Source: Myxococcota bacterium (lineage in GTDB: Bacteria > Myxococcota_A > UBA796). Taken from it: DNA of 64,000 nucleotides. Shown in pieces: positions 7,989 through 17,113 of the stretch. The notes beneath the pieces were generated by a model. It saw nothing but the letters and a program-made list of their open reading frames with translations, was not told the origin of the DNA and made no database searches. Position numbers and translations under genes: made by a program. Each line of letters begins with the position of its first letter. Position 1 is the stretch's first letter. The DNA is taken from NCBI GenBank assembly GCA_029251165.1, contig JAQXDW010000146.1, positions 16,001-80,000 on the forward strand, written 5' to 3'.

Positions 7989-8350
7989 CCGAGCCTCCAT
8001 GAGTAAGTACGAAAGCATTGTGTTTTAAGTTACAAATTTTCTGTTATGTTGTGTGGCTCTCGCCTTGACCTTCACCAGGATGCTGTTGGAGGGCGCGATG
8101 TGCTGGCGCCAGAGAGCTGCGGGGGCTTCATGAGCACCTTGTGCCGAACCACGCGGGCGACCCTCTGGCGGTGACGCTGTGACTGCTGACGGTGACGCTG
8201 TGGCTGTCCATTTTATGGTGATGTCTACTGCATCCAAAATTGTCATTTGCTGCCTCTGGAGTTCGCCCAAGGCTTTATGGATGCGTGCCTTGTCCTCATG
8301 GGGTCGGGGGGCTCTTGACACTCTTCGTCCAGATATCGTAAATCCAAATC
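7989..8350. other. 362-bp spacer between divergent genes
   Basis: The first 60 bases are AT-rich and probably hold the promoter of the response regulator. A minus-strand frame (8321 to 8025, GTG start) could encode 98 residues. Its first part, with HKALGELQRQQMTILDAVD, looks helical, but the rest is low quality and no ribosome-binding site is clear, so I do not call it a gene. A 13-base direct repeat (cggtgacgctgtg) occurs at 8169-8181 and 8190-8202. Confidence 0.4.
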
Positions 8351-9328
8351 ATGCCCTCTCTCATTCTTCCATTCTTGCTGGCCTGCTCCTCTCAGCGGAA
8401 GTCGGACACCGCTGCACAAGCTCTTCCCGAAGGAGAGGACCAGACGGTCACTGTGTTTGCCGAGGAGTACGTCCACTTCGGTGAAGAGAACCGTCGAGAG
8501 GTCAACATGGTCACGGCGTTTCCCGACGACACCGCGACGTATAGCCAGATCACCGGTCGGTTCGCGTTGACCTGCCCCAACGAGCGCTGTGACTGGTGGG
8601 ATCGCTACGGCTCGTTTGGGGTCATGATCGATGATGGCACCGAGGGCGGAGCCTATGTGGAGCTGGATCGGTTCATCACGGCCTACCGGGTCGGAATGGA
8701 GTGGGAGGCGGATCTCACGGCCCTCCGACCCACCCTGACTGGTACCCAGACCATGCGCGTGTTCATCGACACCTGGGTCACCGAGGGACACAGCAACGGC
8801 GACGGCTGGCTGTTCACCGCTGAGTTCGACTTTGTGGGCGGTCCGCCTCCAGAGAAGAAGGCGATCGCCAACGTCCCGGTGTGGCCGCACCAGTCCTGGA
8901 GCGCGGGCCTGTCGGACAACCCGGTCGAGGTGCAGGTCCTCGCGCAGACTGTGGCCCTCCCTGAGCACAGCGAGGCGACCTTCCGGTCGTTCATCACCGG
9001 ACACGGCTGGGACAACGCGCAGAATTGTGCAGAGTTCTGCTCTAAGGAGCACTTCTACACCGTCGATGGTGAGGAGTTCAGCCGCGATGTGTGGCGGGAG
9101 GACTGCTCGGACACGATCACCGACGGCACCCAGCAGGGCACCTGGCAGTACTCTCGGGCCGGCTGGTGCCCCGGCGCTCAGGTCTTCCCATGGGACACCG
9201 ACGTCACCGCCCAGACTGCCGGCGGCACCAGCGCGGAGATCTCCTATCGGCTCGAGGACTTCACCTGGAACGGCGACGGCGATCAGCCGTACTACTACAT
9301 GTCCGGGATGGTCATCGCCTACGAGTGA
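8351..9328 (+). CDS. PNGase F-type peptide:N-glycosidase, lipoprotein
   Basis: The 325-residue product has a lipoprotein leader (LLAC, Cys12) and then two domains of the peptide-N-glycosidase F family. In the first, CDWWDR (Asp84) matches the family motif holding the catalytic Asp, and VELDRFITAYRVG with a following W...DLT matches the next conserved block, including the partner Glu. The second carries the signature GHGWDNAQNCAEFC, VWREDC, and GTWQYSRAGWCPGA. PNGase F cleaves the amide bond between Asn and the first GlcNAc of N-linked glycans. Here it would be tethered to the outer membrane, facing outward or the periplasm, and release glycans from host or prey glycoproteins. No sugar-use genes are adjacent. 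The length fits a two-domain enzyme of about 300-350 residues. Confidence 0.85.
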   Translation: MPSLILPFLLACSSQRKSDTAAQALPEGEDQTVTVFAEEYVHFGEENRREVNMVTAFPDDTATYSQITGRFALTCPNERCDWWDRYGSFGVMIDDGTEGGAYVELDRFITAYRVGMEWEADLTALRPTLTGTQTMRVFIDTWVTEGHSNGDGWLFTAEFDFVGGPPPEKKAIANVPVWPHQSWSAGLSDNPVEVQVLAQTVALPEHSEATFRSFITGHGWDNAQNCAEFCSKEHFYTVDGEEFSRDVWREDCSDTITDGTQQGTWQYSRAGWCPGAQVFPWDTDVTAQTAGGTSAEISYRLEDFTWNGDGDQPYYYMSGMVIAYE

Positions 9329-9425
9329 GCCGCTCTGGCTGTCGCGCATCCTCGCTCTTCTCGGTTGCATGCGGTCGGTCCGGTTCCCTGCGGCCTGATG
9401 GCGGACAGTTCAGGGCGCCGAGGGC

Positions 9426-11171
9426 TCACCCCAGCGCAGCCGCCGCCTGGAGTCGTCCGTAGATGCGGCCATACTCGCCGCCTTCTGCCATCAGGCTGTC
9501 GTGGCTTCCGCGCTGCACAATTCGACCTCCAGCGAGCACAACCACTGCATCTGCCCGCTGAATCGTCGCTGCCCGGTGGGTCACCATCACCACGCTGACG
9601 CCCGGCAGTGCATCCTCCACACCCGTCCAGAACGCCGCCTCAGTGTCTGCATCCAGCGCTGCCGTTGCGTCATCCAGCAGCAAGATGGACGGACGGTCCA
9701 CCAGCGCGCGCGCAATCGCCAGCCGCTGCTGCTGCCCACCAGACAGCGTCACGCCGCGCTCTCCGACGCGGGTTTGGAGTCCGTCGGAGAGCGCGGGAAG
9801 ATCTCCCGCGAGCCGAGACAGGGTGAGCGCATCGGTGATTGCAGCGGCGTCACCGGAGCGACCGAGCAGGAGGTTCTCCTCCAGGCTCCCCGAGACCAGG
9901 ATCGGATCCTGCGGGACATGACCGACCATGGCGAGCGCTGCGGGGGAGCGTGGCGGAGTCTGGGGCTGGCTGCCGATGGTGACGGTGCCCTCAGACGGCG
10001 GACGCAGGCCAGCGAGCAGCTCCATCAGCACGGTCTTGCCCGCGCCGATCTGGCCGACGATGGCGATGGAGGTTCCGGCGGGAACGTCCAGGTTGATGTC
10101 CGAGAGCAGGACCGTGCCGTCTTCAGCGATCACGGAGACCCCCTGCAGGGAGAGGTCGGCGGTGGGCGGCGGCGGGGTCTGTGGGGCGGTGAGCGCGGGG
10201 ACGTCGAGGATCTCCTGGAGTCGGGTGAGCGCCACGCTGGTCTGCTTGTACTTCGAGACGAACATCCCGACGTCGAACATCGGCCAGACGAGGGTCATCA
10301 CGAAGCCCTCGAAGCTGATGAACTGCCCAAGCGAGATGTCGCCGCTCAGGACGCTGCTTCCGCCCGCCAGCAGCAGGGCAACGATGGCGAGCTGCCAGCC
10401 GTAGCCGTACATCAGGAACACGCTCTTCTGGACCACCGCCACAGACACCTCTGCGGCGCGCTGCTCCTCTGCGGCGGCCCGAAACCGGCGCCGGGCGGGT
10501 GCCTGGAGGTGGCAAGCCTGCACGATTCGGATGCCGGAGAAGGTGGTGGTCAGGGCATCGTTGATCCGCGATATTGACTCTTGAACAAGTCGATACCGCC
10601 GGCCAAGCGCACCCTGGGCGCCAGCCTGTGCGGCGATCAAGAGGGGAAGGGGAAGGATCACCTGGAGGGTCATCCAGGGCTCGATCGCAGCCATCACCGT
10701 CAGGCATCCGATGACAATCAGGCTGGCTTCGAGTGTCCGGAAGACCCCTGAGCAGAGGAACCACGCGATCTTCTGGCCAGCATCGTCAGAGAGACGGGTG
10801 ACCAGATCTCCCGAGCGCCACCGTCGGTAGAAGGCGGGAGGTAGGCGGGTGAGGTGGTCGAAGATCCGCCGCCGGGCCTGGAGGCTGATCCGGGCGTTGA
10901 TCACCGAGCGGGTGCCCTGGAGGACGACATACAGTGCCGCTTGGCTGACCCCGACGATCACCATCCACATCGCCAGCTCCTGGAGCCGGGGGGCAGAGGC
11001 GTCGGTCTGTAGGGTGTCGATGAGGTACTGCCACAGCCACGGGAACGTGATGACCAGGACGGTGTTGCCGAGGCTGAGGGTGAGGATCACCGCCAGGGCA
11101 CCGAGGTTGTCTCGCCAGGCGAACACCATCCACTGCTTGATCAGCGCGAAGTCAGAGGTCGGACGGCTCAT
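9426..11171 (-). CDS. ABC exporter half-transporter (degenerate Walker B subunit)
   Basis: The ATG at 11171 overlaps the upstream partner's stop (ATGA) and removes a 38-residue non-coding extension. The 581-residue protein has an N-terminal six-helix exporter domain (about 1-320) and a C-terminal ATPase: Walker A GQIGAGKT (373-380), signature LSGGQ (476-480), Walker B LLLDD (to 501) and switch His532. The catalytic Glu after Walker B is Asp501, as in the non-catalytic half of heterodimeric exporters. With the next gene it would form a heterodimer in the inner membrane that exports lipids, drugs or peptides; the substrate cannot be read from sequence. Confidence 0.9.
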   Translation of the reverse strand: MSRPTSDFALIKQWMVFAWRDNLGALAVILTLSLGNTVLVITFPWLWQYLIDTLQTDASAPRLQELAMWMVIVGVSQAALYVVLQGTRSVINARISLQARRRIFDHLTRLPPAFYRRWRSGDLVTRLSDDAGQKIAWFLCSGVFRTLEASLIVIGCLTVMAAIEPWMTLQVILPLPLLIAAQAGAQGALGRRYRLVQESISRINDALTTTFSGIRIVQACHLQAPARRRFRAAAEEQRAAEVSVAVVQKSVFLMYGYGWQLAIVALLLAGGSSVLSGDISLGQFISFEGFVMTLVWPMFDVGMFVSKYKQTSVALTRLQEILDVPALTAPQTPPPPTADLSLQGVSVIAEDGTVLLSDINLDVPAGTSIAIVGQIGAGKTVLMELLAGLRPPSEGTVTIGSQPQTPPRSPAALAMVGHVPQDPILVSGSLEENLLLGRSGDAAAITDALTLSRLAGDLPALSDGLQTRVGERGVTLSGGQQQRLAIARALVDRPSILLLDDATAALDADTEAAFWTGVEDALPGVSVVMVTHRAATIQRADAVVVLAGGRIVQRGSHDSLMAEGGEYGRIYGRLQAAAALG

Positions 11172-12850
11172 GCGACGTCCTGTAGGGCGGCGAGTGCGGC
11201 ATAGACCCCGCCAGCAGCGATGAGCTGCTCGTGGGTGCCCTGCTCGGTGAGGCGACCCTGGTGGAGGACGAAGATGAGGTCGCACTGGCGCACGGTGAGC
11301 AGTCGGTGGGCGACAGTGATGGTGGTGCGGCCGGCTGCGAGCCGGTCGAGCGCTTGCTGGATGGTGGCCTCTGTGGCGGGATCGACCGCGGAGGTGGCTT
11401 CATCGAGCACCAGGATCTCTGGATCGGTGACCAGGGCTCGGGCGAAGGTGAGGAGCTGTCGCTCGCCCCGCGAGAGGGTGCCGTCTCCGACGGTGCGATC
11501 CAGGGGCAGGGGAATGCTGAGGATGTCGAGAGCACGCTGGGCAGCCACGGCGTCCTCGCCGAGGTTCTCCTGCACTGTCCCGGGAAACAGGTGGACGTCC
11601 TGTAGGACCAGTCCCACCCGGCTGCGCAGAGCGGACAGCGGCAGGTCGCGGAGATCCACACCGTCCACGGTGACCCGTCCTCGGATCGGATCCCGGAACC
11701 GCAGCAGGAGGTTCAGCACGGTGGACTTGCCCGCCCCAGTCGATCCGACGATGCCGATGCTGGACCCCGCGGGGATGGTCATGGACAGCCCCTGGAGAAC
11801 TGGGGTGCCTGCGACGTAGTGGTAGTCCACATCCTCCAGGCGCAGCGCATCGGTGAGACCTGGCCAAGGCAAGGGCTGGGCGGGATCGGTGATCTGGCGG
11901 GGGGTGTCGAGCAGCTCGCTGATCCGGATCGCGGCGGCCCGAGCACGCTCGATGGTGGCCTGGTGGTGAGACAGCCGCATCAGGGGGCCGAACAGCTGCC
12001 GCAGGTAGCCCAGTCCCATCACCAGCGCGCCGACCGTGAGGCGGCCTTCTGAGACGTAGCCGGCTCCAACCCAGAGCAGGGCCACCACCCCGAGGTTGCG
12101 GGTGAGGAAGATGCTGTTGAAGTACCCGACCGGAAGCAGGTCTGCAGCGGCAGTGGCCTGGTAGACGTGCTGGTTGAGGTCCTCCGAGCGCTGCCGAGCC
12201 CAGCCTCCGCGCCCGAGCACCTGCAGCACCGGCATTGCGCGGATGTGCTCGGTGAAGAAGCCCGTCAGCCCGGCGCGGATCCTGCGCAGGGCGATGAATC
12301 GGGGCGGAGCAATTTTTCGGAACACCAGGAACAGCACGATCCAGATCGGGATCACCAGCGCGACCAGCGGCGCGAGGCTCGGCGCGGCGGTGAGCATGAT
12401 CGCGAACATGCCCACGAACAGAACCAGATCCGCAGGGCTCGCGAGGATGACCTCTGTGAACAGCATGCGGAGGGCCTCGATGTCTCCCTGGATGCGGGTG
12501 ATCAGCCGGCCAGAGGACTGCTCGTCGTGCAGGGCGAGGTCGTGGTCGAGGAGGTGATCGAACAGCTCGGACTTCAGCGTCACCATCGCGCGCTGCGCGG
12601 CCACCTCGATGCCGATCCGGGCACCGTAGGTCACCCCGAGACCGGAGACAATGACCCCCAGGTACAGTCCGGCCCGACGCAGCAGCCCGTCAGAGTCGCC
12701 CCCGGCGAGGTCCACATCGATGGCCTGGCTCACCAGCCATGGTCCGACCAGTCCCAGCCCGGTGCCGACCAGCAGCAGCGCGCCAGAGGCAACCAGCAGC
12801 CCGCGATCCCGACGAAACAGCGGGGCCATTCTCAGAATAGGATGGGCCAT
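11168..12850 (-). CDS. ABC exporter half-transporter (degenerate signature subunit)
   Basis: This is the first gene of the two-gene exporter operon. The 560-residue protein has a six-helix membrane domain (about 15-300) and an ATPase domain with Walker A GSTGAGKS (369-376), Walker B LVLDE with an intact catalytic Glu484, and switch His515. Its signature reads LSRGE (459-463) instead of LSGGQ. Because each nucleotide site pairs one subunit's Walker motifs with the other's signature, this defect falls in the same site as the partner's Asp501, leaving one good and one degenerate site. The pair is expected to act as one heterodimer. Confidence 0.9.
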   Translation of the reverse strand: MAHPILRMAPLFRRDRGLLVASGALLLVGTGLGLVGPWLVSQAIDVDLAGGDSDGLLRRAGLYLGVIVSGLGVTYGARIGIEVAAQRAMVTLKSELFDHLLDHDLALHDEQSSGRLITRIQGDIEALRMLFTEVILASPADLVLFVGMFAIMLTAAPSLAPLVALVIPIWIVLFLVFRKIAPPRFIALRRIRAGLTGFFTEHIRAMPVLQVLGRGGWARQRSEDLNQHVYQATAAADLLPVGYFNSIFLTRNLGVVALLWVGAGYVSEGRLTVGALVMGLGYLRQLFGPLMRLSHHQATIERARAAAIRISELLDTPRQITDPAQPLPWPGLTDALRLEDVDYHYVAGTPVLQGLSMTIPAGSSIGIVGSTGAGKSTVLNLLLRFRDPIRGRVTVDGVDLRDLPLSALRSRVGLVLQDVHLFPGTVQENLGEDAVAAQRALDILSIPLPLDRTVGDGTLSRGERQLLTFARALVTDPEILVLDEATSAVDPATEATIQQALDRLAAGRTTITVAHRLLTVRQCDLIFVLHQGRLTEQGTHEQLIAAGGVYAALAALQDVA

Positions 12851-12931
12851 GCCTCTGAGGCATATCGCAGCACTTGGTGTCGTGGTGGATGGAGGCCGTG
12901 TGCAGTGTCGGCAGCGGACTGGGGCTGCCCG

Positions 12932-15460
12932 CTATGCCGGCAGCTTGAGGCGCTTGTAGAGAGCCGACCGGAACCGCTCCAGCGCGCCAGAGAGAGCCTG
13001 GATGGGGGCGATACTGCTGCGCTTCTCGCTTGCGTCTTGCTCGATGGTGCTGCACAGCTTCTGGAGCTCATGAGCACCGAGGTAGGTGCAGCCGGACTTC
13101 ATCGCATGGGCCGTTCGGTGGAGCAGGGTGTACGCGTCGAGGTCTGCTCCCATCATCGTCGCGATCCGCTTCTGGGCGTCGGCGAAGAAGATCTCCACCA
13201 GCTCGATGAGATCCTCGGGATCTTCCTCACCGATGCGCTGAAGCTGCAGCAGTGCTGGCTCATCGAGTACCTCTGACAGCCTCGGGACTGCCGGCTCAGA
13301 TGACTGGAGCCACTGCTCGATGGTCCGCTTGAGGCGGGCGGCATCGATGGGCTTGGTGAGGTAGCCATCCATGCCGCTCTCCAGGCACTTCTCGCGCGCC
13401 CCCCTCAGCGCGTTGGCGGTCATGGCGAGGATCGGTGTGCGGGCTCCGCTGCCCTCTAGCCTGCGGATCTGCTGGGTCGCGGCGTAGCCATCCAGCTCTG
13501 GCATCATGCAGTCCATGAGGATGAGGTCCACCCCCCCGGCCATCCATCGCTCGATGGCCTCGTGACCATTGCCGACAATCTCGCAGTCGTACCCCATCTT
13601 CTGCATCATTCTTCGGGCGAGGAGCTGGTTGACGTTGTTGTCCTCGGCCACCAGAATCATCGGCTGCTTCACAGGCGGGATGGCGGACGGCGCATGCGGC
13701 TTGGGCTGCTCGATGCCGGCCGCGCTGGTGAGGGCGTGCGGGCCTGCCAGGGAACGCAGGATGGCCGCATGCAAGGCATCAGGGCGTGCAGGCCTGGCGA
13801 TGGTCTCGCACAGCCCGGTGAAGCTCCCGATGCTCTCACCCATTCGGGTCAGCAGCAGGCAGGGAAGTTCCTTGAGGGTGGGATGGACCGAGATCGCTTG
13901 CACGAGCGCACCCCCGCTGAGGCCCGGCATGTGGTGATCGATGATGACGAGATCGTAGTGCGGCTCTGCGGTGGTGAGCGTGACGAGCCCCGAGATGCTG
14001 TCTGTGACGGTCTCGATGGAGAGACCCCAGGTGCTGAACTGGTCGGAGAGCGCCGTGCGACTGGCCGCGTTGTCGTCGATCAGCAGGATGCGTTTGTCCT
14101 GAAGCGTCGGCATGCTGCGGCTCTCCGACTCCGACTCCGACTCGATCGGCAGCGGTGCGTCAAACCAGAACGTGCTGCCCTTGCCTTCGATGCTCGACAC
14201 CTTCAGCTCTCCGCCCATCAGGCTGACGAGCTGGCTGCTGATCGCCAGCCCCAGGCCTGTCCCGCCGAACCTCCGTGTGGTCGTGGCGTCAGCCTGCGTG
14301 AAGGGATCGAACAGCGACGAGAGCTTGTCTGTGGAGATGCCGATCCCGGTGTCCTCGACGCTGAAGCGCATCGTGTCGTCGAGCATGTGCGTCGAGATCA
14401 GGACGTGCCCGCCAGCGGTGAACCGCATCGCGTTGCCGATGAGGTTGATGAGAATCTGCCGCAGCCGACCTGGATCACCACGGACCCGACTGGGAACGCC
14501 CGGGCGGATGTGGCAGATGAGGTCGAGGGTTTGGCTGGCAGCGCGCTCGGCGAAGAGATCAACCACGCTGTGAACCAGGTCGGACAGGTTGAACGGGATC
14601 TCCTCCAGCTCCATGCGGCCCGCTTCAATCTTGGAGAAGTCCAGGATGCCGCTGATCAGGTCGAGGAGGTGCTGGGCGGAGCTCTGAACGATCTGGCTGT
14701 ACTCCCGCTGCTCCTCGCTCAGCGCGGTGTCCTTGAGCAGCCCCGCCATCCCGATGACCGCATTCATCGGAGTGCGGATCTCGTGGCTCATGTTTGCCAG
14801 GAAAGTGGACTTCATGCGGCTGGCTTCTTCAGCCGTTTCCCGCGCCCGCCGCAGCTCGTTCTCGGTCGCCTTGCGGGCGACGATGTCATGGAAGACCAGC
14901 ACCGCCCCGACGCTGGTGTCGGTCCCTCGGATGGGGTTGAGCACATAAGAGACGGGCAGGCAGAGGCCGGTGTTTGTGGAGAAGGAGGCGTCCTCGACCC
15001 GGCTCCCCACGCCCTCGGACAGCGCCATCTGCAGGCGATTCGAGAGGTCTTTTTGTTGATCTTCAGCAGCAGCGACGGAGATTCGATTCACCAGCGGCTC
15101 GCCAATGGCGTCCATGCTGTTCCAGCTCAGCATCACCGCAGCCGCCGGATTGACGTCGGTGATGTTTCCATTGATGTCGATGGTCATGACCCCATCGCCC
15201 ATTGCTGAGATGACCGCGCGCAGCTTGTCGCGCTCGGTGGCCAGGGCCGACGCCGAGGATTGCTTGAGGCTCTCATAGAGGGCCTGCATCTCCGAGGAGG
15301 ACTTGTCGAGGGACCGCTCCATCAGGTAGCGATCTTGATCGGCGCTGACGTAGCTGCGCTCGATCCGCTGCAGCAGCTCTGACCACTGCTTGGCATCGGG
15401 GGGAGCATCGGTCTCAGAGAGGCCGACCTTCTTGAGCTGGCGTCGGAGGACGCTGTGCAT
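12932..15460 (-). CDS. Hybrid sensor histidine kinase with two receivers and HPt
   Basis: The 842-residue protein starts on an ATG that shares one base with the FIST gene's stop. Order: helical/coiled region (1-80), PAS (about 80-195), HisKA with phospho-His226 in MSHEIRTPMN, HATPase with N-box (NLIGNA) and GIGI and GTGLGLA boxes (about 330-435), a Ser-Glu repeat linker, receiver 1 (457-570, Asp508), receiver 2 (601-718, Asp650, Lys703) and an HPt domain with His785 (AHAMKSG). In receiver 1 the conserved Lys appears as Arg (ARPARP near 556), so it may be regulatory only. There is no transmembrane segment, so it is a cytosolic kinase, presumably reading the FIST protein. Confidence 0.93.
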   Translation of the reverse strand: MHSVLRRQLKKVGLSETDAPPDAKQWSELLQRIERSYVSADQDRYLMERSLDKSSSEMQALYESLKQSSASALATERDKLRAVISAMGDGVMTIDINGNITDVNPAAAVMLSWNSMDAIGEPLVNRISVAAAEDQQKDLSNRLQMALSEGVGSRVEDASFSTNTGLCLPVSYVLNPIRGTDTSVGAVLVFHDIVARKATENELRRARETAEEASRMKSTFLANMSHEIRTPMNAVIGMAGLLKDTALSEEQREYSQIVQSSAQHLLDLISGILDFSKIEAGRMELEEIPFNLSDLVHSVVDLFAERAASQTLDLICHIRPGVPSRVRGDPGRLRQILINLIGNAMRFTAGGHVLISTHMLDDTMRFSVEDTGIGISTDKLSSLFDPFTQADATTTRRFGGTGLGLAISSQLVSLMGGELKVSSIEGKGSTFWFDAPLPIESESESESRSMPTLQDKRILLIDDNAASRTALSDQFSTWGLSIETVTDSISGLVTLTTAEPHYDLVIIDHHMPGLSGGALVQAISVHPTLKELPCLLLTRMGESIGSFTGLCETIARPARPDALHAAILRSLAGPHALTSAAGIEQPKPHAPSAIPPVKQPMILVAEDNNVNQLLARRMMQKMGYDCEIVGNGHEAIERWMAGGVDLILMDCMMPELDGYAATQQIRRLEGSGARTPILAMTANALRGAREKCLESGMDGYLTKPIDAARLKRTIEQWLQSSEPAVPRLSEVLDEPALLQLQRIGEEDPEDLIELVEIFFADAQKRIATMMGADLDAYTLLHRTAHAMKSGCTYLGAHELQKLCSTIEQDASEKRSSIAPIQALSGALERFRSALYKRLKLPA

Positions 15461-16596
15461 CAGATCTCCCAGATCCCGGTGAGGGTCATGGTCTGGTTGT
15501 GGAGATCACAGCGACCGCTGGCGATCGGCGAGAGCTCTCCGTAGGAGTAGAAGCCAACCTGGTGAGAGCCCGCGGGCATCAGCTCCATGGTGGCTTCGAC
15601 CTCTTCCTCGGTCCGCTCGCCGAGGACCAGACGCCGTCCGACGCAGCTGATCGCGATCATCAGGCCTGGCTCGGACCTCTTGGTGAGGGCGATGGTGTCT
15701 TGACTGGCCGCCCCGGCACCGTCGATGAGGCGATCGAGGTTTGCGCGCATGAGCTGAGCGAGGTGACCCTCGGGTAGATCCCCGGCAAAGGTCATGCTCC
15801 GGGCTGCTTCGTCGATGGAGAGGATGGTGCGGACGACTCGCTCGTCCGTGTCTCGGCTGGCGCGGATGGAGAGCGGGAACAGGAGGGCCGCCGCGGGAAG
15901 CTCGCTGGCTCGCTCTCCGAGGTAGTCGATGTACAAGTCCAGGGCGGGTCGGCCATCGACCTCATACAAGACATTGCCTTCTGCCCGGGTGATCACCCGC
16001 TCTGGTCCGAAGAAGTCCCAGCCGCCCTGTGAGCCATGTCCGATGCGCAGTCGGTCTCCGTACAGGCCGACCGCGCAGATCTTCCCGGAGACTGGCGCGC
16101 CGTTCTGAAGGATCCAGGTGTTCTCGAACCGGGGACCATCTCCTGCGAGCCCGCCGGTGACCACGACGCCTGCTGGAAGCTCGGCGTTGATGCCAGAGAC
16201 CAGCTCGGTGCCGTTGACCTGAAGCCCATCGGAGAGCACGATCACCGCCTGAAGGTCTGGCGCGGCCAGCTGACGGGCGATGGACTGACCTGCTGCGAAA
16301 GAGCTTGCAGAGGTGCTGACCGTCGACCAGGCGCTCTTGAGCTGGCTGTGCTCAAACTGGGTGATCGACACCGACAGCGAGTGGTCGAAGATCTCGTCCT
16401 CGAAGATCTCTCCAGCGGTCGAGCAGCCGATGACGTGAGAGCTCGGGAAGGAGTCTGCGACCTGCTGCAGTGAGCTCGAGTCGTGCATGAACTCCGGCGC
16501 ACCAAAGACCAGGACGAGGGTCTGTGCTGAGTCGGCTTCTGGGAGCTTAGACTGCCATCCATCACCGCTGCGATACTGGACCATGCTGGTCTTCAT
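15460..16596 (-). CDS. FIST N/C domain sensory protein
   Basis: The 378-residue product matches the FIST family: an N-terminal domain (about 20-210) with VIGCSTAGEIF and VVTGGLAGDGPRF, and a C-terminal domain (about 215-375) ending in a GFYSYGELSP phrase. FIST proteins are cytosolic ligand-binding modules, proposed to sense small molecules such as amino acids, and are usually found next to or fused with signalling proteins. Here the stop overlaps the start of a hybrid kinase by one base, so the two form a coupled sensor/kinase unit. The predicted ligand is unknown. Confidence 0.92.
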   Translation of the reverse strand: MKTSMVQYRSGDGWQSKLPEADSAQTLVLVFGAPEFMHDSSSLQQVADSFPSSHVIGCSTAGEIFEDEIFDHSLSVSITQFEHSQLKSAWSTVSTSASSFAAGQSIARQLAAPDLQAVIVLSDGLQVNGTELVSGINAELPAGVVVTGGLAGDGPRFENTWILQNGAPVSGKICAVGLYGDRLRIGHGSQGGWDFFGPERVITRAEGNVLYEVDGRPALDLYIDYLGERASELPAAALLFPLSIRASRDTDERVVRTILSIDEAARSMTFAGDLPEGHLAQLMRANLDRLIDGAGAASQDTIALTKRSEPGLMIAISCVGRRLVLGERTEEEVEATMELMPAGSHQVGFYSYGELSPIASGRCDLHNQTMTLTGIWEI

Positions 16597-17113
16597 TCTG
16601 TACTCCCTGGCGATTGTTCTCAGGCCTCATCAGAGTCCAGCCGGCGCAAGTTGAGCATCCAGGATTCAGCGCTTCGAATTTCCCCAGACAAGTTTCCTCA
16701 GACAAGGACCCTCTTCGCTGACTGGGCGCGTATCTGAGGACTGTGATTCCGGAGATACGCGCAGCTCTTTGACATGCTCTGCAGGGACGGCAGTCCCACC
16801 CGATCTTTCTCTCTTTGATGATTGGATTCTTCGGCTACATCCTAACATGAGGTTGAATTCAAATTCAATGGCTCGTTCTCGGTGAGAATGGGCGTACACC
16901 TTGTTTTTTTTCAAGCTTGTAGTTGCGCGGTACATTTTTTGCTTAAGAAGGGCGGTTTAGATGTCTGCTGGAAGAGCGCAGCGCGGCTCTTGCTTCCTGT
17001 GGCAGGTCGAGTCCCCACTGAGCGGCCCCGAGTCCGCGGGCTGAGATGCAGGTACTTCTGCTGACCGGTCCCTTTCTCAGCATTGCTGGTCGGGCTGGGA
17101 TAGATGGGCAAGC
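16597..17113. other. 517-bp intergenic region between divergent genes
   Basis: This is the most AT-rich stretch of the window and separates the FIST/kinase operon from the radical SAM gene. It must contain both promoters. A minus-strand frame of 89 codons inside it has poor composition and no ribosome-binding site, so I do not call it. A short GC hairpin (gggac-ggca-gtccc) lies near 16785-16800, and an AT-rich inverted repeat is listed separately. Confidence 0.6.
16853..16868. promoter_or_regulatory. Inverted repeat TTGAAT-N4-ATTCAA
   Basis: A perfect 6-base inverted repeat with a 4-base spacer lies in the AT-rich divergent intergenic region. It is operator-like and could also supply a -35-type TTGAAT element, but no convincing -10 can be assigned. 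Which of the two flanking genes it serves is unknown. Confidence 0.35.

Noticed and set aside
8025..8321. 98-codon minus-strand frame between the response regulator and PNGase F genes
   Set aside because: Only its first third looks like protein; no clear ribosome-binding site and codon choice unlike neighbours. It remains possible but unsupported.
12167..13276. 369-codon + strand frame
   Set aside because: It is antisense to the ABC exporter and kinase genes, His/Arg/Gln-rich and without a credible start.
13562..15208. 548-codon frame on the + strand
   Set aside because: It lies antisense to the hybrid kinase, which has unambiguous catalytic motifs; the composition is that of a GC-shadow frame.
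16666..16935. 89-codon minus-strand frame in the divergent region
   Set aside because: Low-quality composition, no ribosome-binding site and AT-rich; it lies in the expected promoter area.
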